The position numbers were made by a program, and so were the translations under genes. From contig JBEONO010000005.1 in assembly GCA_040544425.1 (NCBI GenBank), positions 62,001 to 126,000 of the forward strand: a DNA stretch of 64,000 nt, written 5' to 3'. Of the stretch, positions 1 through 8,259 are shown in pieces (the stretch's first letter is position 1; each line of letters opens with the position of its first letter). The notes beneath the pieces were generated by a model. The model saw only the letters and a list, made by a program, of their open reading frames with translations, made no database searches and was not told the DNA's origin. The DNA comes from Solimicrobium sp040544425. Lineage in GTDB: Bacteria > Pseudomonadota > Gammaproteobacteria > Burkholderiales > Burkholderiaceae_D.

Positions 1-515
1 GCTGCGTCGGATACAAATTCGAAGTCGAGCGGCTCACTGGCGTCACGCGCCAGGGTCAGGAAACCGAGACCGGCGCCTTTGCTTGTTTCTGGCGCTTCGT
101 CGCGCAGCGCCTTCTTGTAAGCGTCCTTGATTTGCTCGACGCTCATCGAGCGCAGGGGCTCCAGAGAATCTCTGATAGCCTTGACGTTCGCCGTGGCAAC
201 CGGATTGGCACTGAGCAAAAAGAAGGCGTCATCTTTGGTTCCGATGCAAAATGAACCGCGGCGCATCTGTTTTTCGGTCTGGCCTTCCGGCACCAGCGAG
301 TCCGACGAGTAATGCATGATGTTTTGCGACAGTTCGATAAACGAAGAAAAGATTTTTCTGCGGGTCGGCCCGGCTGCACCAACATTTTCGAGTCTGGCCC
401 GGATCACTTCTGAAATCGCTGTCACGACCGGTTGGGAAAAATATCCCACATAGAAAAAAACGATATGTTTTTTTCTGGCCGTTTCCAGGAACTGGTTAAT
501 TTCTTCATATAGCAC
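1..515 (-). CDS. SiaB family protein kinase (3' end outside window)
   Basis: I translated this stretch by hand; the visible part is about 171 codons and the C-terminus lies beyond position 1. It resembles the SiaB/DUF6272 family, kinases of the GHKL type that phosphorylate a SiaC-like anti-sigma-antagonist protein. An N-terminal helix is followed by a strand (HIVFFYVGYFSQPV) and a conserved helix with SQNIMHYSSD, the place where the ATP-binding Asn sits in GHKL folds. It lies just downstream of the SiaA-like phosphatase, the expected kinase/phosphatase pair. A GTG at 515 is preferred because AAGGAG ends 6 nt before it; an in-frame ATG at 530 is possible but has no good ribosome site. The family call is from memory of the motif, so moderately sure. 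Confidence 0.75.
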   Translation of the reverse strand, partial: MLYEEINQFLETARKKHIVFFYVGYFSQPVVTAISEVIRARLENVGAAGPTRRKIFSSFIELSQNIMHYSSDSLVPEGQTEKQMRRGSFCIGTKDDAFFLLSANPVATANVKAIRDSLEPLRSMSVEQIKDAYKKALRDEAPETSKGAGLGFLTLARDASEPLDFEFVSDA

Positions 516-536
516 GATTTTCTCCTTCATTATTTG

Positions 537-1805
537 TTATGAGCGAATACAGACAAACGTCACATCATCGCGTCGTCGCTGCTCGCCCTGCCATGCTGTG
601 TACTCGCTGAGCAATCCCTGGCTGATTTGCTCAGTTGTTCCTGATCGCTGCTTCAGAATGGCATCGCGAATGCGGCGCTTGCCAAAGGAAATCCCTTGGG
701 GGCCGCCAATCTGGTCGATCATGCCATCGGTGGTCATGAAAATCAGACTGCCGCTTGCAAGCTCGATGGTTTTGTTGGTCCACTGGTAGTCGAATGGCGA
801 TTCCAGATAGCCGATACCGGTGCGCTCACCGTCAGTGATCTCAAATCCTGCCTTGGACGGATCAAGCACCCACAGCCCGATTCGCGCTCCGGCAAAAGTG
901 AGCTTGCCACTCGAGCGTTCAAACCAAACAAAGGCGGCATCCAGACCATCATTGGATTGGGAAGAATCTTCTCTGCCATCGACCTGACCCAGTGTTTCTT
1001 TGATACCGCGGTTGACATCCATGAACAATGCGGCAGGATCTTTGGGACCTCGCTCCTGCAAGGCTTTGGCAAGCGTGGTCGACGCGATCAGTGTCATAAA
1101 GGCACCAGGAACACCATGGCCGGTGCAATCGGCAATCGCTGCAAACCAGCCGTCCGGATAGACGCAAAAGTGATGGAAATCGCCACCGACTACATCGCGC
1201 GGCTGCCACACCAGATAGGCATCTTCCACCGCTTTTGAGAGAGCCTCATGCGAAGTGCGCAGCATGGCGGTCTGGATAACGCTCGCATAATCGATGCTTT
1301 GCATGATCTGGCGATTCTTTTCCGCCTGCAGATTGGCGACGACTTTCATCAGGTCCAGCCCGAAGCCGACCCCTTCAAGTTTGCCGTCCAGGGTGATAAT
1401 GAATCCGTCTGCCAGCGCGCGCTCGCCAAATTCAACCGCCCGGAATGTCAGTTCCTCGATCGTCATCGTTGAGTCGACAATCAGCGGGTCTTTATCCATG
1501 AAGGCGATGCAGCTCTTCTTGCAGTACAGCTCACGGTGAAACGGTTTGGACATCTGCGACATAAATATGGTGCGATTGATCAGACCAATTGGAATGTCGC
1601 CCTCAAGCACGGGCAGAATGATCAATTCGCGATGTGCTGTAAACAGATCCCAGACATCCAGATTGTTGGTATCAGACTCGACTGAAATTGTTTTGACACA
1701 TAAATCGACGACGGTTGGATGACGATAGCGGGGCAGGTTTGATCTTAGTGCGTTAAATTCACCACTCATTTCGCTTCCTATAGTCGTACTTTGATTGAGT
1801 CGCAA
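537..1805 (-). CDS. CBS-domain PP2C (SpoIIE-type) serine phosphatase, SiaA-like
   Basis: The 422-residue protein has an N-terminal CBS-like pair (about residues 30-150), a short helical linker around EKNRQIMQ, and a C-terminal SpoIIE/PP2C phosphatase domain (about 190-420). Metal-binding acid motifs are visible: VVGGDFHHF, IADCTGHGVPGAFMT and TTDGMIDQIGG. In the family, such phosphatases dephosphorylate an STAS-domain SiaC protein that the partner kinase SiaB phosphorylates, controlling a diguanylate cyclase and biofilm formation. The kinase gene begins 21 nt downstream of the stop, so the two are probably co-transcribed. Unlike Pseudomonas SiaA, which is membrane-bound with a HAMP domain, this protein shows no transmembrane segment and would sense something in the cytosol through the CBS pair. 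Confidence 0.85.
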   Translation of the reverse strand: MRLNQSTTIGSEMSGEFNALRSNLPRYRHPTVVDLCVKTISVESDTNNLDVWDLFTAHRELIILPVLEGDIPIGLINRTIFMSQMSKPFHRELYCKKSCIAFMDKDPLIVDSTMTIEELTFRAVEFGERALADGFIITLDGKLEGVGFGLDLMKVVANLQAEKNRQIMQSIDYASVIQTAMLRTSHEALSKAVEDAYLVWQPRDVVGGDFHHFCVYPDGWFAAIADCTGHGVPGAFMTLIASTTLAKALQERGPKDPAALFMDVNRGIKETLGQVDGREDSSQSNDGLDAAFVWFERSSGKLTFAGARIGLWVLDPSKAGFEITDGERTGIGYLESPFDYQWTNKTIELASGSLIFMTTDGMIDQIGGPQGISFGKRRIRDAILKQRSGTTEQISQGLLSEYTAWQGEQRRRDDVTFVCIRS

Positions 1806-1985
1806 TGCGACAAAAAATGTGATTTATCGGGGCTTGGCGTTCGGTTAACGAACCGCCCGACAATCACTATAGTACGTAATAATAGTTACGCAACAATGAC
1901 CAATGTGTGTTTTATGAGTGATATTGGGCTTATTACGCTGTTACGGCAGCGTGGGCAGGGTCGAATCGCCACAACTCGCCACAAC

Positions 1986-2558
1986 TTAGCGCGTTTTTTT
2001 GTGCCGTTTGAAACAAGTGACAATATGATCATCAACCATGCCGATTGACTGCATGTAGGCGTAAATGATGGTCGGGCCGATGAATTTGAAGCCGCGTCTG
2101 GCGAGATCTTTTGAGATTCGCTCCGATAACTCGGTTTTTGCCGGTAACTGTTTGTAGTCATCAATATGGTTGACGATGGTCTTGCCGTTCACAAATCCCC
2201 ACAGATAGGGATCCAGTCCACCCACTTCGTCTTTCAACAGCAGATAGGCTTTGGCATTGCTGATGACAGCCGCGATTTTCAACCGATTGCGCACGATGCC
2301 GGCGTTGGCCAATAATTCAGCGACTTTTTTATCGTCGTATCGGGCAATTTTCTCGGGGTCCCAGGCGTCAAAGGCAGCACGATAGTTTTCCCGTTTGTTA
2401 AGTATCGTCTCCCAGCGCAGGCCGGCCTGCGCACCTTCCAGGTTCAGCATTTCGAACAAGGTGGTTTCATCGTGGCAGGGCACGCCCCAGTCGTGGTCGT
2501 GATAAGCCAGATACAGGGGATTGGCAGGATTGGCCCAGTGGCAGCGTTGCGTGGTCAT
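1986..2558 (-). CDS. tag: DNA-3-methyladenine glycosylase I
   Basis: This is a base-excision repair enzyme that removes 3-methyladenine from alkylated DNA. The protein of 190 residues starts MTTQRCHW and carries the family signature YHDHDWGVP, the catalytic-region LEGAQAGLRWETIL with its conserved Glu, and the C-terminal DDHIVTC. The Cys of QRC, the His of YHDHDWG and the His and Cys of DHIVTC match the zinc ligands of E. coli Tag. I chose the ATG at 2558 rather than 2573 because it leaves the usual short N-terminus before the zinc Cys. It begins 1 nt after the sdaA stop, so it probably rides on the sdaA transcript. Its job is unrelated to amino-acid catabolism. Confidence 0.95.
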   Translation of the reverse strand: MTTQRCHWANPANPLYLAYHDHDWGVPCHDETTLFEMLNLEGAQAGLRWETILNKRENYRAAFDAWDPEKIARYDDKKVAELLANAGIVRNRLKIAAVISNAKAYLLLKDEVGGLDPYLWGFVNGKTIVNHIDDYKQLPAKTELSERISKDLARRGFKFIGPTIIYAYMQSIGMVDDHIVTCFKRHKKTR

Positions 2559-2559
2559 C

Positions 2560-3933
2560 TCAGCACGCCGCATGATTGACGGTAATCACATGCACCGCCA
2601 GGCCGCCGAGCGAGGTTTCCTTGTATTTGGCCTGCATGTCAAAGCCGGTCTGACGCATGGTTTCGATAACCTGGTCCAGCGTGACGTGATGTGTCCCGTC
2701 ACTGTGCAGGGCCAGCGACGCTGCCGTGATCGCTTTCACTGCGCCCATGCCATTGCGTTCGATACAGGGGATTTGCACCAGGCCACCGATCGGGTCGCAG
2801 GTCATGCCCAGATGATGTTCAATGCCGATTTCAGCAGCACATTCAATCTGCTGATTGGTTCCACCCAATGCCGCCGTCAAACCCGCCGCCGCCATGGCAC
2901 AGGCCACTCCGACTTCACCCTGACAGCCGATTTCAGCACCAGAGATCGAGGCATTTTTTTTGCATAACATGCCAACCGCGGAGGCCACCAGCAGGAAATC
3001 GCGAATGCCCTGATCGGAATCAATACGCTGACAGTCTTGCGCATAGTAGCGCAGCACCGCCGGGATAATTCCTGCCGCACCGTTGGTCGGTGCCGTCACC
3101 ACGCGCCCTCCGGCGGCGTTGACTTCATTGACCGCCATGGCATACAGACTGACTTTGTGGATCGGGTCGTGCGGCATGATATCGAGCTGAGTTTGCGCGG
3201 TCTGCCACAGTTTGGCGGCACGCCGTTTGACGTTCAGACCGCCCGGCAAAACGCCTTCATCGCGCAGTCCGGTTTCAATGCAGTGACGCATCACCTGCCA
3301 GATTTCATCCAGCCCGGCATCAATCCGTTTCGCATCGTCATACACCAGTTCATTGGCCCGCATCATCTCGGCGATGCTGATGTTGTGCTTTTCGCCATGG
3401 ATCAGTAACTCGCCCATCGTTGCAAATGGATAGGGCTTGGCTTGCGGCGCACTCGCCGGCTCATGCCCCATTTCCTGTTCAGTCTGAATGAAGCCACCGC
3501 CGACCGAATAAAAAATTTGTGCAGTCACGCTGCCGTCGCGTCGCGTCGCCGTAAATTTCAGCCCGTTCGGATGGGCGGGCAAACTCTCCAGCTTATGCCA
3601 CAACAAATCGCGCTCAATGACAAAAGAGATCGGATATTCACCCAGCAGATGCATCTGCCCGGTCTGACCAATCTGCGCGATCTTGGCAGCGATCGTCTCC
3701 GGCACCACGTCTTTCGGCGTCTCGCCGAGCAAGCCCAGCAACACCGCCTTGTCGGTGGCATGCCCGATTCCGGTCAGGGCCAAAGAGCCGTACAACTCAA
3801 CCTGCACGTGAGTGACGTCGGCCAGATCAGCGCACTCAATCAAAAACCGGCGCGCCGCCAGCATCGGTCCTACCGTATGCGAGCTCGATGGACCTACGCC
3901 AATCTTGAATAAATCAAATACACGCATGTCCAT
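2560..3933 (-). CDS. sdaA: L-serine ammonia-lyase, iron-sulfur-dependent
   Basis: This enzyme deaminates L-serine to pyruvate and ammonia in the cytosol. The 457-residue protein is the fused beta+alpha form like E. coli SdaA. Near the start is the GPSSSHTVGPM signature, and three cysteines suited to bind the [4Fe-4S] cluster lie in SGAEIGCQGEVG, GMTCDPIGG and QIPCIERN. AGGAG stands 7 nt before the ATG at 3933. It lies 34 nt downstream of a threonine-dehydrogenase-like gene and kbl, so the operon can take threonine to glycine plus acetyl-CoA, and serine (made from glycine by GlyA elsewhere) to pyruvate. Confident call from conserved motifs. Confidence 0.96.
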   Translation of the reverse strand: MDMRVFDLFKIGVGPSSSHTVGPMLAARRFLIECADLADVTHVQVELYGSLALTGIGHATDKAVLLGLLGETPKDVVPETIAAKIAQIGQTGQMHLLGEYPISFVIERDLLWHKLESLPAHPNGLKFTATRRDGSVTAQIFYSVGGGFIQTEQEMGHEPASAPQAKPYPFATMGELLIHGEKHNISIAEMMRANELVYDDAKRIDAGLDEIWQVMRHCIETGLRDEGVLPGGLNVKRRAAKLWQTAQTQLDIMPHDPIHKVSLYAMAVNEVNAAGGRVVTAPTNGAAGIIPAVLRYYAQDCQRIDSDQGIRDFLLVASAVGMLCKKNASISGAEIGCQGEVGVACAMAAAGLTAALGGTNQQIECAAEIGIEHHLGMTCDPIGGLVQIPCIERNGMGAVKAITAASLALHSDGTHHVTLDQVIETMRQTGFDMQAKYKETSLGGLAVHVITVNHAAC

Positions 3934-3967
3934 CTGCTGTCTCCTGAAATACTGATTAGTCTGCTTA

Positions 3968-4936
3968 TTAGGCTACTTTGCTCGGTTGTTCGACCACGAT
4001 ATTTTTTAACATATCGCTGACCATTTCCGGCAGTCCGTCATGTGACTGCCAGTGCCAGTCGGCGCGCGCCGCGCTGTCATCCAGACTGTCCGGCCAGGTA
4101 TCGGCAATCGCCTGCCGTTGGTCGGGACGGTAATTGACCGCAAACTGCGGATGGTGGCGTTGAATTTCCGTGGCAATCTGCTTCGGGGTGAAGCTGATGC
4201 CAGCGACGTTGTACGAGGAGCGAATTTTAATCTGTTCTGCCGGGGCATTCATCAATTCGATGGTGGCCCGAATCGCGTCAGGCATATAAATCATCGGCAA
4301 GGCCGTGTCTTCGGAGAGGAAACAGTCATAGGGTTCGCCGCGCAAGGCGGCGTGGAAAATCGCAATCGCGTAATCGGTAGTGCCCCCGCCCGGCGGCGAT
4401 TTGTAGCTGATGATGCCGGGATAACGAATACTGCGCACGTCCACCCCATACTTGCTGAAATAGTATTCGCACAAACGCTCACCGGCCAGTTTGCTGATCC
4501 CGTAGATGGTGGTCGGGTCCATGGTGGTCATTTGCGGCGTGTTCACGGGCGGCGTGTTTGGACCGAAAGCGGCGATCGAGGATGGCCAGAATACCTGCAG
4601 GGGTTTGCCTGCCGCATTGCGCAGACGAGCCAATTCCAGGATGTTGAGCAGACCATCCATGTTCAGGGTCCATGCTTTTAATGGCGCCTGTTCACCGGTC
4701 ACCGAAAGCAGTGCAGCCAGCTGATACACATCGGTAATGTCATACTGCGCAACCACGTTCGCCAGACGATTGGTGTCGAGCACATCGAGCTGTTCATAAT
4801 GGGTAGCGCCATACAGGCTGGCCGGGGCGATATCGGAGGCGATCACATTGTCCGTGCCGTGTTCCAGCGCCAGAGCGTCGAGCAGTTCACAACCAATCTG
4901 GCCGTTGGCGCCGATAATTAATATTCTTTTTGACAT
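3968..4936 (-). CDS. SDR-type L-threonine 3-dehydrogenase / NAD-dependent epimerase family
   Basis: The 322-residue extended short-chain dehydrogenase has the NAD-binding GANGQIG motif at about residues 8-14 and a catalytic Tyr-Lys pair in IYGISKLAGE. The region SYKSPPGGGTTDYA is typical of the short-chain L-threonine dehydrogenases that oxidise threonine to 2-amino-3-ketobutyrate. The gene starts 16 nt after the stop of kbl, whose enzyme uses exactly that product, which strongly supports this substrate over a sugar-nucleotide epimerase role. It is unrelated to the zinc-dependent medium-chain Tdh of E. coli, so the tdh symbol would be by function only. Ribosome site GGGAAG precedes the ATG at 4936. 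Confidence 0.9.
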   Translation of the reverse strand: MSKRILIIGANGQIGCELLDALALEHGTDNVIASDIAPASLYGATHYEQLDVLDTNRLANVVAQYDITDVYQLAALLSVTGEQAPLKAWTLNMDGLLNILELARLRNAAGKPLQVFWPSSIAAFGPNTPPVNTPQMTTMDPTTIYGISKLAGERLCEYYFSKYGVDVRSIRYPGIISYKSPPGGGTTDYAIAIFHAALRGEPYDCFLSEDTALPMIYMPDAIRATIELMNAPAEQIKIRSSYNVAGISFTPKQIATEIQRHHPQFAVNYRPDQRQAIADTWPDSLDDSAARADWHWQSHDGLPEMVSDMLKNIVVEQPSKVA

Positions 4937-4952
4937 GCTGTTCTTCCCAATT

Positions 4953-6170
4953 TTATTTGATGATATTTAATTCGCGACCAGCCTGGGCGAACGCCGCGAG
5001 GACCTGATCAATTTGTTCAGTGGTATGCGCCGCAGACAACTGCACGCGCACGCGGGCCTGCCCCATCGGCACTACCGGATAAAAGAAACCGGACACCAGC
5101 ACACCCAGTTCATACAGGCGCGCCGCGAATTTTTGCGCAACGGTCGCTTCAAACAGCATCACCGGCACCACCGGATGGGTGCCTGGCTTGATGGTAAATC
5201 CGAGCAGTTCAATTTCACGCCGGAAGTGTGCGGTATTGGCGTGCAGGCGATCACGCAAGACCGTGCTGCCGGAGATTTTTTTGAGCACTTCCAGGGAAGC
5301 GCCAGCGATCGACGGTGCCAGGGTATTTGAAAACAGATAGGGGCGCGATTTCTGACGCAGAATTTCCACCACCTCGCGCCGCGCAGACACGAACCCGCCC
5401 ATCGCGCCGCCCAGTGCTTTACCCAGGGTGCCGGTGATGATATCGATACGTCCCATCACATTGTGATGCTCATGCGTGCCGCGACCAGTCTTGCCCATAA
5501 AGCCCGAAGCATGGCATTCATCGATCATCACCAGCGCACCATAGCGGTCGGCCAGATCGCAGATTTTATCAAGCTGGGCAATCGTGCCATCCATGGAAAA
5601 CACGCCATCGGTAACGATAATTTTGTGGCGCTTACCGGCCGCTGTCGCCGCCTTCAACTGGGTCTCCAGATCGGCCATATCATTATGCGCGTAGCGATAG
5701 CGCGCTGCCTTGCACAAACGAATGCCGTCGATAATCGAGGCATGGTTCAAGGCGTCTGAAATGATCGCGTCTTCAATATCAAACAGCGGTTCAAAAACGC
5801 CGCCATTGGCATCGAAGGCGGCTGCGTACAGGATCGTGTCTTCCGTGCCGAGAAATTGCGACAGCGCCGCTTCCAGTTGCTTGTGCACCGTCTGCGTGCC
5901 GCAAATAAATCGCACGGATGACAGACCATAGCCAAATTCTTCCGTCGCCTTGATTGATGCCTGGACCATGCTTTCGTCGCCGGACAAACCAAGATAATTG
6001 TTGGCGCACATATTAATCAGGTGCCGACCATCGCTCCCCACCACTTCCGCGCCCTGACGTGATGCCAGTATCCGTTCCACCTTATACAGTCCGGCTTCGC
6101 GAAGTTGTTCAATAGTCGTTTGCAGTCCGGTATAGAAAGCCGATTGGTGTGCTGTAGTAAGTGCGCTCAT
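4953..6170 (-). CDS. kbl: glycine C-acetyltransferase (2-amino-3-ketobutyrate CoA ligase)
   Basis: This PLP enzyme of the alpha-oxoamine synthase family splits 2-amino-3-ketobutyrate with CoA into glycine and acetyl-CoA. The 405-residue length is close to the E. coli enzyme (398). The sequence shows NNYLGLSGDE near residue 60, the Asp/His pocket DECHASGFMG, and the PLP Lys in TGTLGKALGG near residue 250. It is the first gene of the minus-strand unit kbl-tdh-sdaA-(tag), read away from an XRE-cupin regulator across a 147-bp spacer with operator-like palindromes. AAGGA precedes the ATG at 6170. Expression is therefore probably controlled by that regulator. Confidence 0.96.
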   Translation of the reverse strand: MSALTTAHQSAFYTGLQTTIEQLREAGLYKVERILASRQGAEVVGSDGRHLINMCANNYLGLSGDESMVQASIKATEEFGYGLSSVRFICGTQTVHKQLEAALSQFLGTEDTILYAAAFDANGGVFEPLFDIEDAIISDALNHASIIDGIRLCKAARYRYAHNDMADLETQLKAATAAGKRHKIIVTDGVFSMDGTIAQLDKICDLADRYGALVMIDECHASGFMGKTGRGTHEHHNVMGRIDIITGTLGKALGGAMGGFVSARREVVEILRQKSRPYLFSNTLAPSIAGASLEVLKKISGSTVLRDRLHANTAHFRREIELLGFTIKPGTHPVVPVMLFEATVAQKFAARLYELGVLVSGFFYPVVPMGQARVRVQLSAAHTTEQIDQVLAAFAQAGRELNIIK

Positions 6171-6218
6171 GACAATCCTTTAAATAAAATTGAGTTGCTG
6201 CGATCGTTAAATGCTAAT

Positions 6219-6272
6219 ATTCATTATATTTTGCCAATTCCAATATAACGAATCCTTGTTCGATATATCGAA
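6219..6272. promoter_or_regulatory. candidate operator: palindromes between kbl and its XRE-cupin regulator
   Basis: Two symmetrical elements lie in the AT-rich divergent spacer. ATTCATTATATT (6219-6230) and AATATAACGAAT (6242-6253) form a 12-bp inverted repeat with one mismatch. TTCGATATATCGAA (6259-6272) is a perfect 14-bp palindrome. All share an ATTCG/CGAAT edge with a TATAT core, so they look like repeated half-sites of one regulator, most simply the XRE-cupin protein starting at 6318. The function is inferred; the symmetry is seen directly. Confidence 0.55.
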
Positions 6273-6317
6273 TACTAAACAGTCTTAAACCACTTTGCAA
6301 GTAACAAAGAACATAAA

Positions 6318-6902
6318 ATGACTAAGCCATCTTTGAAATCGGTCAGTAATACGCCCCCTGAAGTCGGTGCCACATTGCAGCGCATGCGTCTGGAACGCGG
6401 GCTCACGCTGGAAGACCTGTCGCGCACCGCTGGTGTATCCAAATCGATGTTGTCACAAATTGAACGCGAGAAAGCCAATCCCACGATTGCCGTCGCCTGG
6501 CGATTGGCCAACGCTCTGGGCGTCGACATTGCGGAATTGCTCAGTTCAGAAGTCAAGAAGCAGGACACGATCCGTGTTCTGGAAGCGCACGAGACACCAA
6601 CTCTGCCGGGCGAACACGCCGGATATATATTGCGCATCTTGGGGCCGATGGAACTGGCTGGAAAATTTGAGTGGTATGAACTCACGCTGGCCCCCAATGG
6701 TGCGTTGATTTCCGGATCACACGATCCGGGTACAACCGAACATCTGACGCTGTTGCATGGCAGTGTTGAACTGGATGTCAACAACAGCAAGAAAAAATTG
6801 AAAATTGGCGCTACCGCCCGCTATGCGGCTGACCTGCCGCACGCAATCCACAATATCGGGAAAAGTGAAGCCAAAGCGATTATGGTGGTCATCCATCGTT
6901 AG
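6318..6902 (+). CDS. XRE-family regulator with C-terminal cupin sensor domain
   Basis: The 194-residue protein has an N-terminal helix-turn-helix (about residues 13-70; LRLERGLTLEDLSRTAG then SKSMLSQIEREKANPT) and a C-terminal cupin_2 barrel (about 110-190) ending in a conserved His near GDLPHAIHN-type sequence (ADLPHAIHN). Members of this HTH-cupin group usually control a neighbouring catabolic operon, the cupin binding the substrate or a product. It is divergent from kbl-tdh-sdaA with palindromes in between, so it is probably the local repressor or activator of threonine/serine catabolism and of itself. Ligand unknown. Confidence 0.88.
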   Translation: MTKPSLKSVSNTPPEVGATLQRMRLERGLTLEDLSRTAGVSKSMLSQIEREKANPTIAVAWRLANALGVDIAELLSSEVKKQDTIRVLEAHETPTLPGEHAGYILRILGPMELAGKFEWYELTLAPNGALISGSHDPGTTEHLTLLHGSVELDVNNSKKKLKIGATARYAADLPHAIHNIGKSEAKAIMVVIHR

Positions 6903-7025
6903 CCCTGGTGCTACTTTGTGCACCATCACATTGAATTAAACATTGACGAGTATTGCATTAATTTGCGGGCGATGAAATTTGTATGTGTTGGGGTTGGTGT
7001 TGACGTTGCTGTTGGGGTTGCTGTT

Positions 7026-7169
7026 GACGTTGCCTTTGACGTTGCCTTTGACGTTGCTTTTGACGTTGTCTTTGACGTTGCCTTTGACGTTGCTTTTGAC
7101 GTTGCTTTTGACGTTGTCTTTGACGTTGCCTTTGACGTTGCTTTTGACGTTGCCTTTGACGTTGGGCCC
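7026..7169 (+). repeat. 12-bp tandem repeat array (12 units)
   Basis: The unit GACGTTGCCTTT, with CC/CT/TC variation, repeats twelve times at an exact 12-bp spacing (GAC at 7026, 7038 and so on to 7158). Weaker copies with GTTGGGGTT precede it from about 6990. Because 12 is a multiple of 3 all frames stay open and yield artefactual low-complexity peptides such as VDVAFDVAFDV. A shorter inverted copy of the same array lies at about 7655-7728. Confidence 0.9.
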
Positions 7170-7728
7170 CATGTATCGCCGCCGGGATTTTTGGACTAAA
7201 AATGGATCAGAAAGAAAAACTGTCTGAGCCGCAGGCGAGTTTTTTTCTTTCCCATTTTTAGTCCAAAAATCCCGGGGTTTCGGCGAGACCTGGGGTCGCC
7301 TTTTTTGGGTTACCTTTTTTGGCGAGGCAAAAAAGGTAACTAGCTGTCGGGCTACCCCCGACCGGCAAACTAAAATAATTTAAGCGTTAGTTTTAGGAGC
7401 AAACCAGGTGCAGTACTGCCTTGAATTACTGGTTGAGTCGATTTGAGTTCAGTAGGTCGGGGGTAGCCCGACAGCTAGTCACTTTTTTTGTCTCGCCAAA
7501 AAAAGTAACCAAAAAAAGGCGACCCAAGCGCAGCCGAAACCCCGGGATTTTTTGGTCCAAAATGGGAAAGAAAAAAACTCGCCTGCGGCTCAGACAGTTT
7601 TTCTTTCTGATCCATTTTGAACCAAAAAATCCCGGCGGCTGCACATGGGGGCAGGTCAAAAGCAACGTCAAAGGCAACGTCAAAGACAACGTCAACAGCA
7701 ACTTCAAAAGCAACTTCAAAAGCAACCC
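7026..7728. repeat. large compound inverted repeat (gene-free region 6903-7968)
   Basis: The left half (7026-7363) and right half (7455-7728) are imperfect inverted copies around a 91-nt centre. The innermost 25 bp (7339-7363 and 7455-7479) match perfectly in inverted orientation. The left arm also holds nested hairpins: a perfect 21-bp stem (7185-7205 with 7252-7272) and a 12-bp stem GTTACCTTTTTT / AAAAAAGGTAAC near 7310-7340. The outer edges are the 12-bp arrays, long on the left (12 units) and about 6 units on the right. I see no transposase and no credible gene in 6903-7968. It may be a non-autonomous element or an intergenic repeat family of these bacteria; that origin is inference. Confidence 0.85.
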
Positions 7729-7904
7729 CCAACACACGCAAGTTTCACCACCCATAATCCAATGGAGTAAACCTATCTTTTGGGACAGCAATTTATGACT
7801 CAGTAATCTTAGTACTGTACTAGGCCTACATTCATTTGCCCATGTCTGAAATCCAATTAATGCATTAAAAACAAGGTTACTGTACGTCAAAAAATCTAAA
7901 TGGT

Positions 7905-7923
7905 ATTTATTCTCATTATCATT
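7905..7923. promoter_or_regulatory. Fur box upstream of feoAB
   Basis: On the minus strand the 19 bases read AATGATAATGAGAATAAAT, close to the Fur consensus GATAATGATAATCATTATC with the NATAAT repeats intact on one side. It lies 46 bp before the feoA start, where a repressor would cover the promoter. This predicts iron-repressed expression of the ferrous iron transporter. Confidence 0.7.
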
Positions 7924-7968
7924 TAAAATAAGACACCTTCATTACAAATCAGTCGCTTCTGATCATTT

Positions 7969-8259
7969 ATGACTAAAAGCACGAACAACGAGCAAACTCT
8001 CTCACTGGATCAACTGAAAGTGGGCGAACGCGGTTTTGTCGGCAAAATTAATCAAATCGCCTCGGCCATCAGCCAGTTTGACCCGAACCTGGCGCGTCGG
8101 CTGATGGAAATTGGCTTCATCCCCGGTGAACCGCTGGAGATCCTGCATAAGGGCTTTTTTGGCGGCGAGCCGATTGCGGTCAGAATCGGGCATTCGACAT
8201 TTGCATTGCGCCGTTTTGAGGCTGCCCTGATTTCCGTTATCCGCCGGCCCGAAAAATGA
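7969..8259 (+). CDS. feoA: FeoA family ferrous iron transport accessory protein
   Basis: FeoA proteins are small SH3-like cytosolic partners of the FeoB iron permease. This one has 96 residues, with the core fold from about residue 14: a first LKVGERGFVGKI strand, the helix LARRLMEIGFIPGEPLEIL and a final IRIG-type segment (VRIGHSTFALRRFEA). The feoB start overlaps its stop (ATGA at 8256-8259), indicating translational coupling. A Fur box lies just upstream. The N-terminus before KVGERG carries about 15 polar residues that may be extra; no strong ribosome site decides the start. Confidence 0.93.
   Translation: MTKSTNNEQTLSLDQLKVGERGFVGKINQIASAISQFDPNLARRLMEIGFIPGEPLEILHKGFFGGEPIAVRIGHSTFALRRFEAALISVIRRPEK

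Noticed and set aside
696..1238. 180-codon plus-strand frame inside the phosphatase gene
   Set aside because: Antisense shadow of a conserved gene with clear motifs on the minus strand.
6918..7227. Open frames giving VDVAFDVAFDV-, LLTLPLTLPLTL- and NVKGNVKSNVK-type peptides
   Set aside because: They are translations of the 12-bp tandem array in all frames, with no ribosome site and no known domain.
7421..7890. Long open frames across the right half of the inverted repeat
   Set aside because: They read through hairpin arms and the inverted array; composition follows the repeat, and they overlap each other on both strands.
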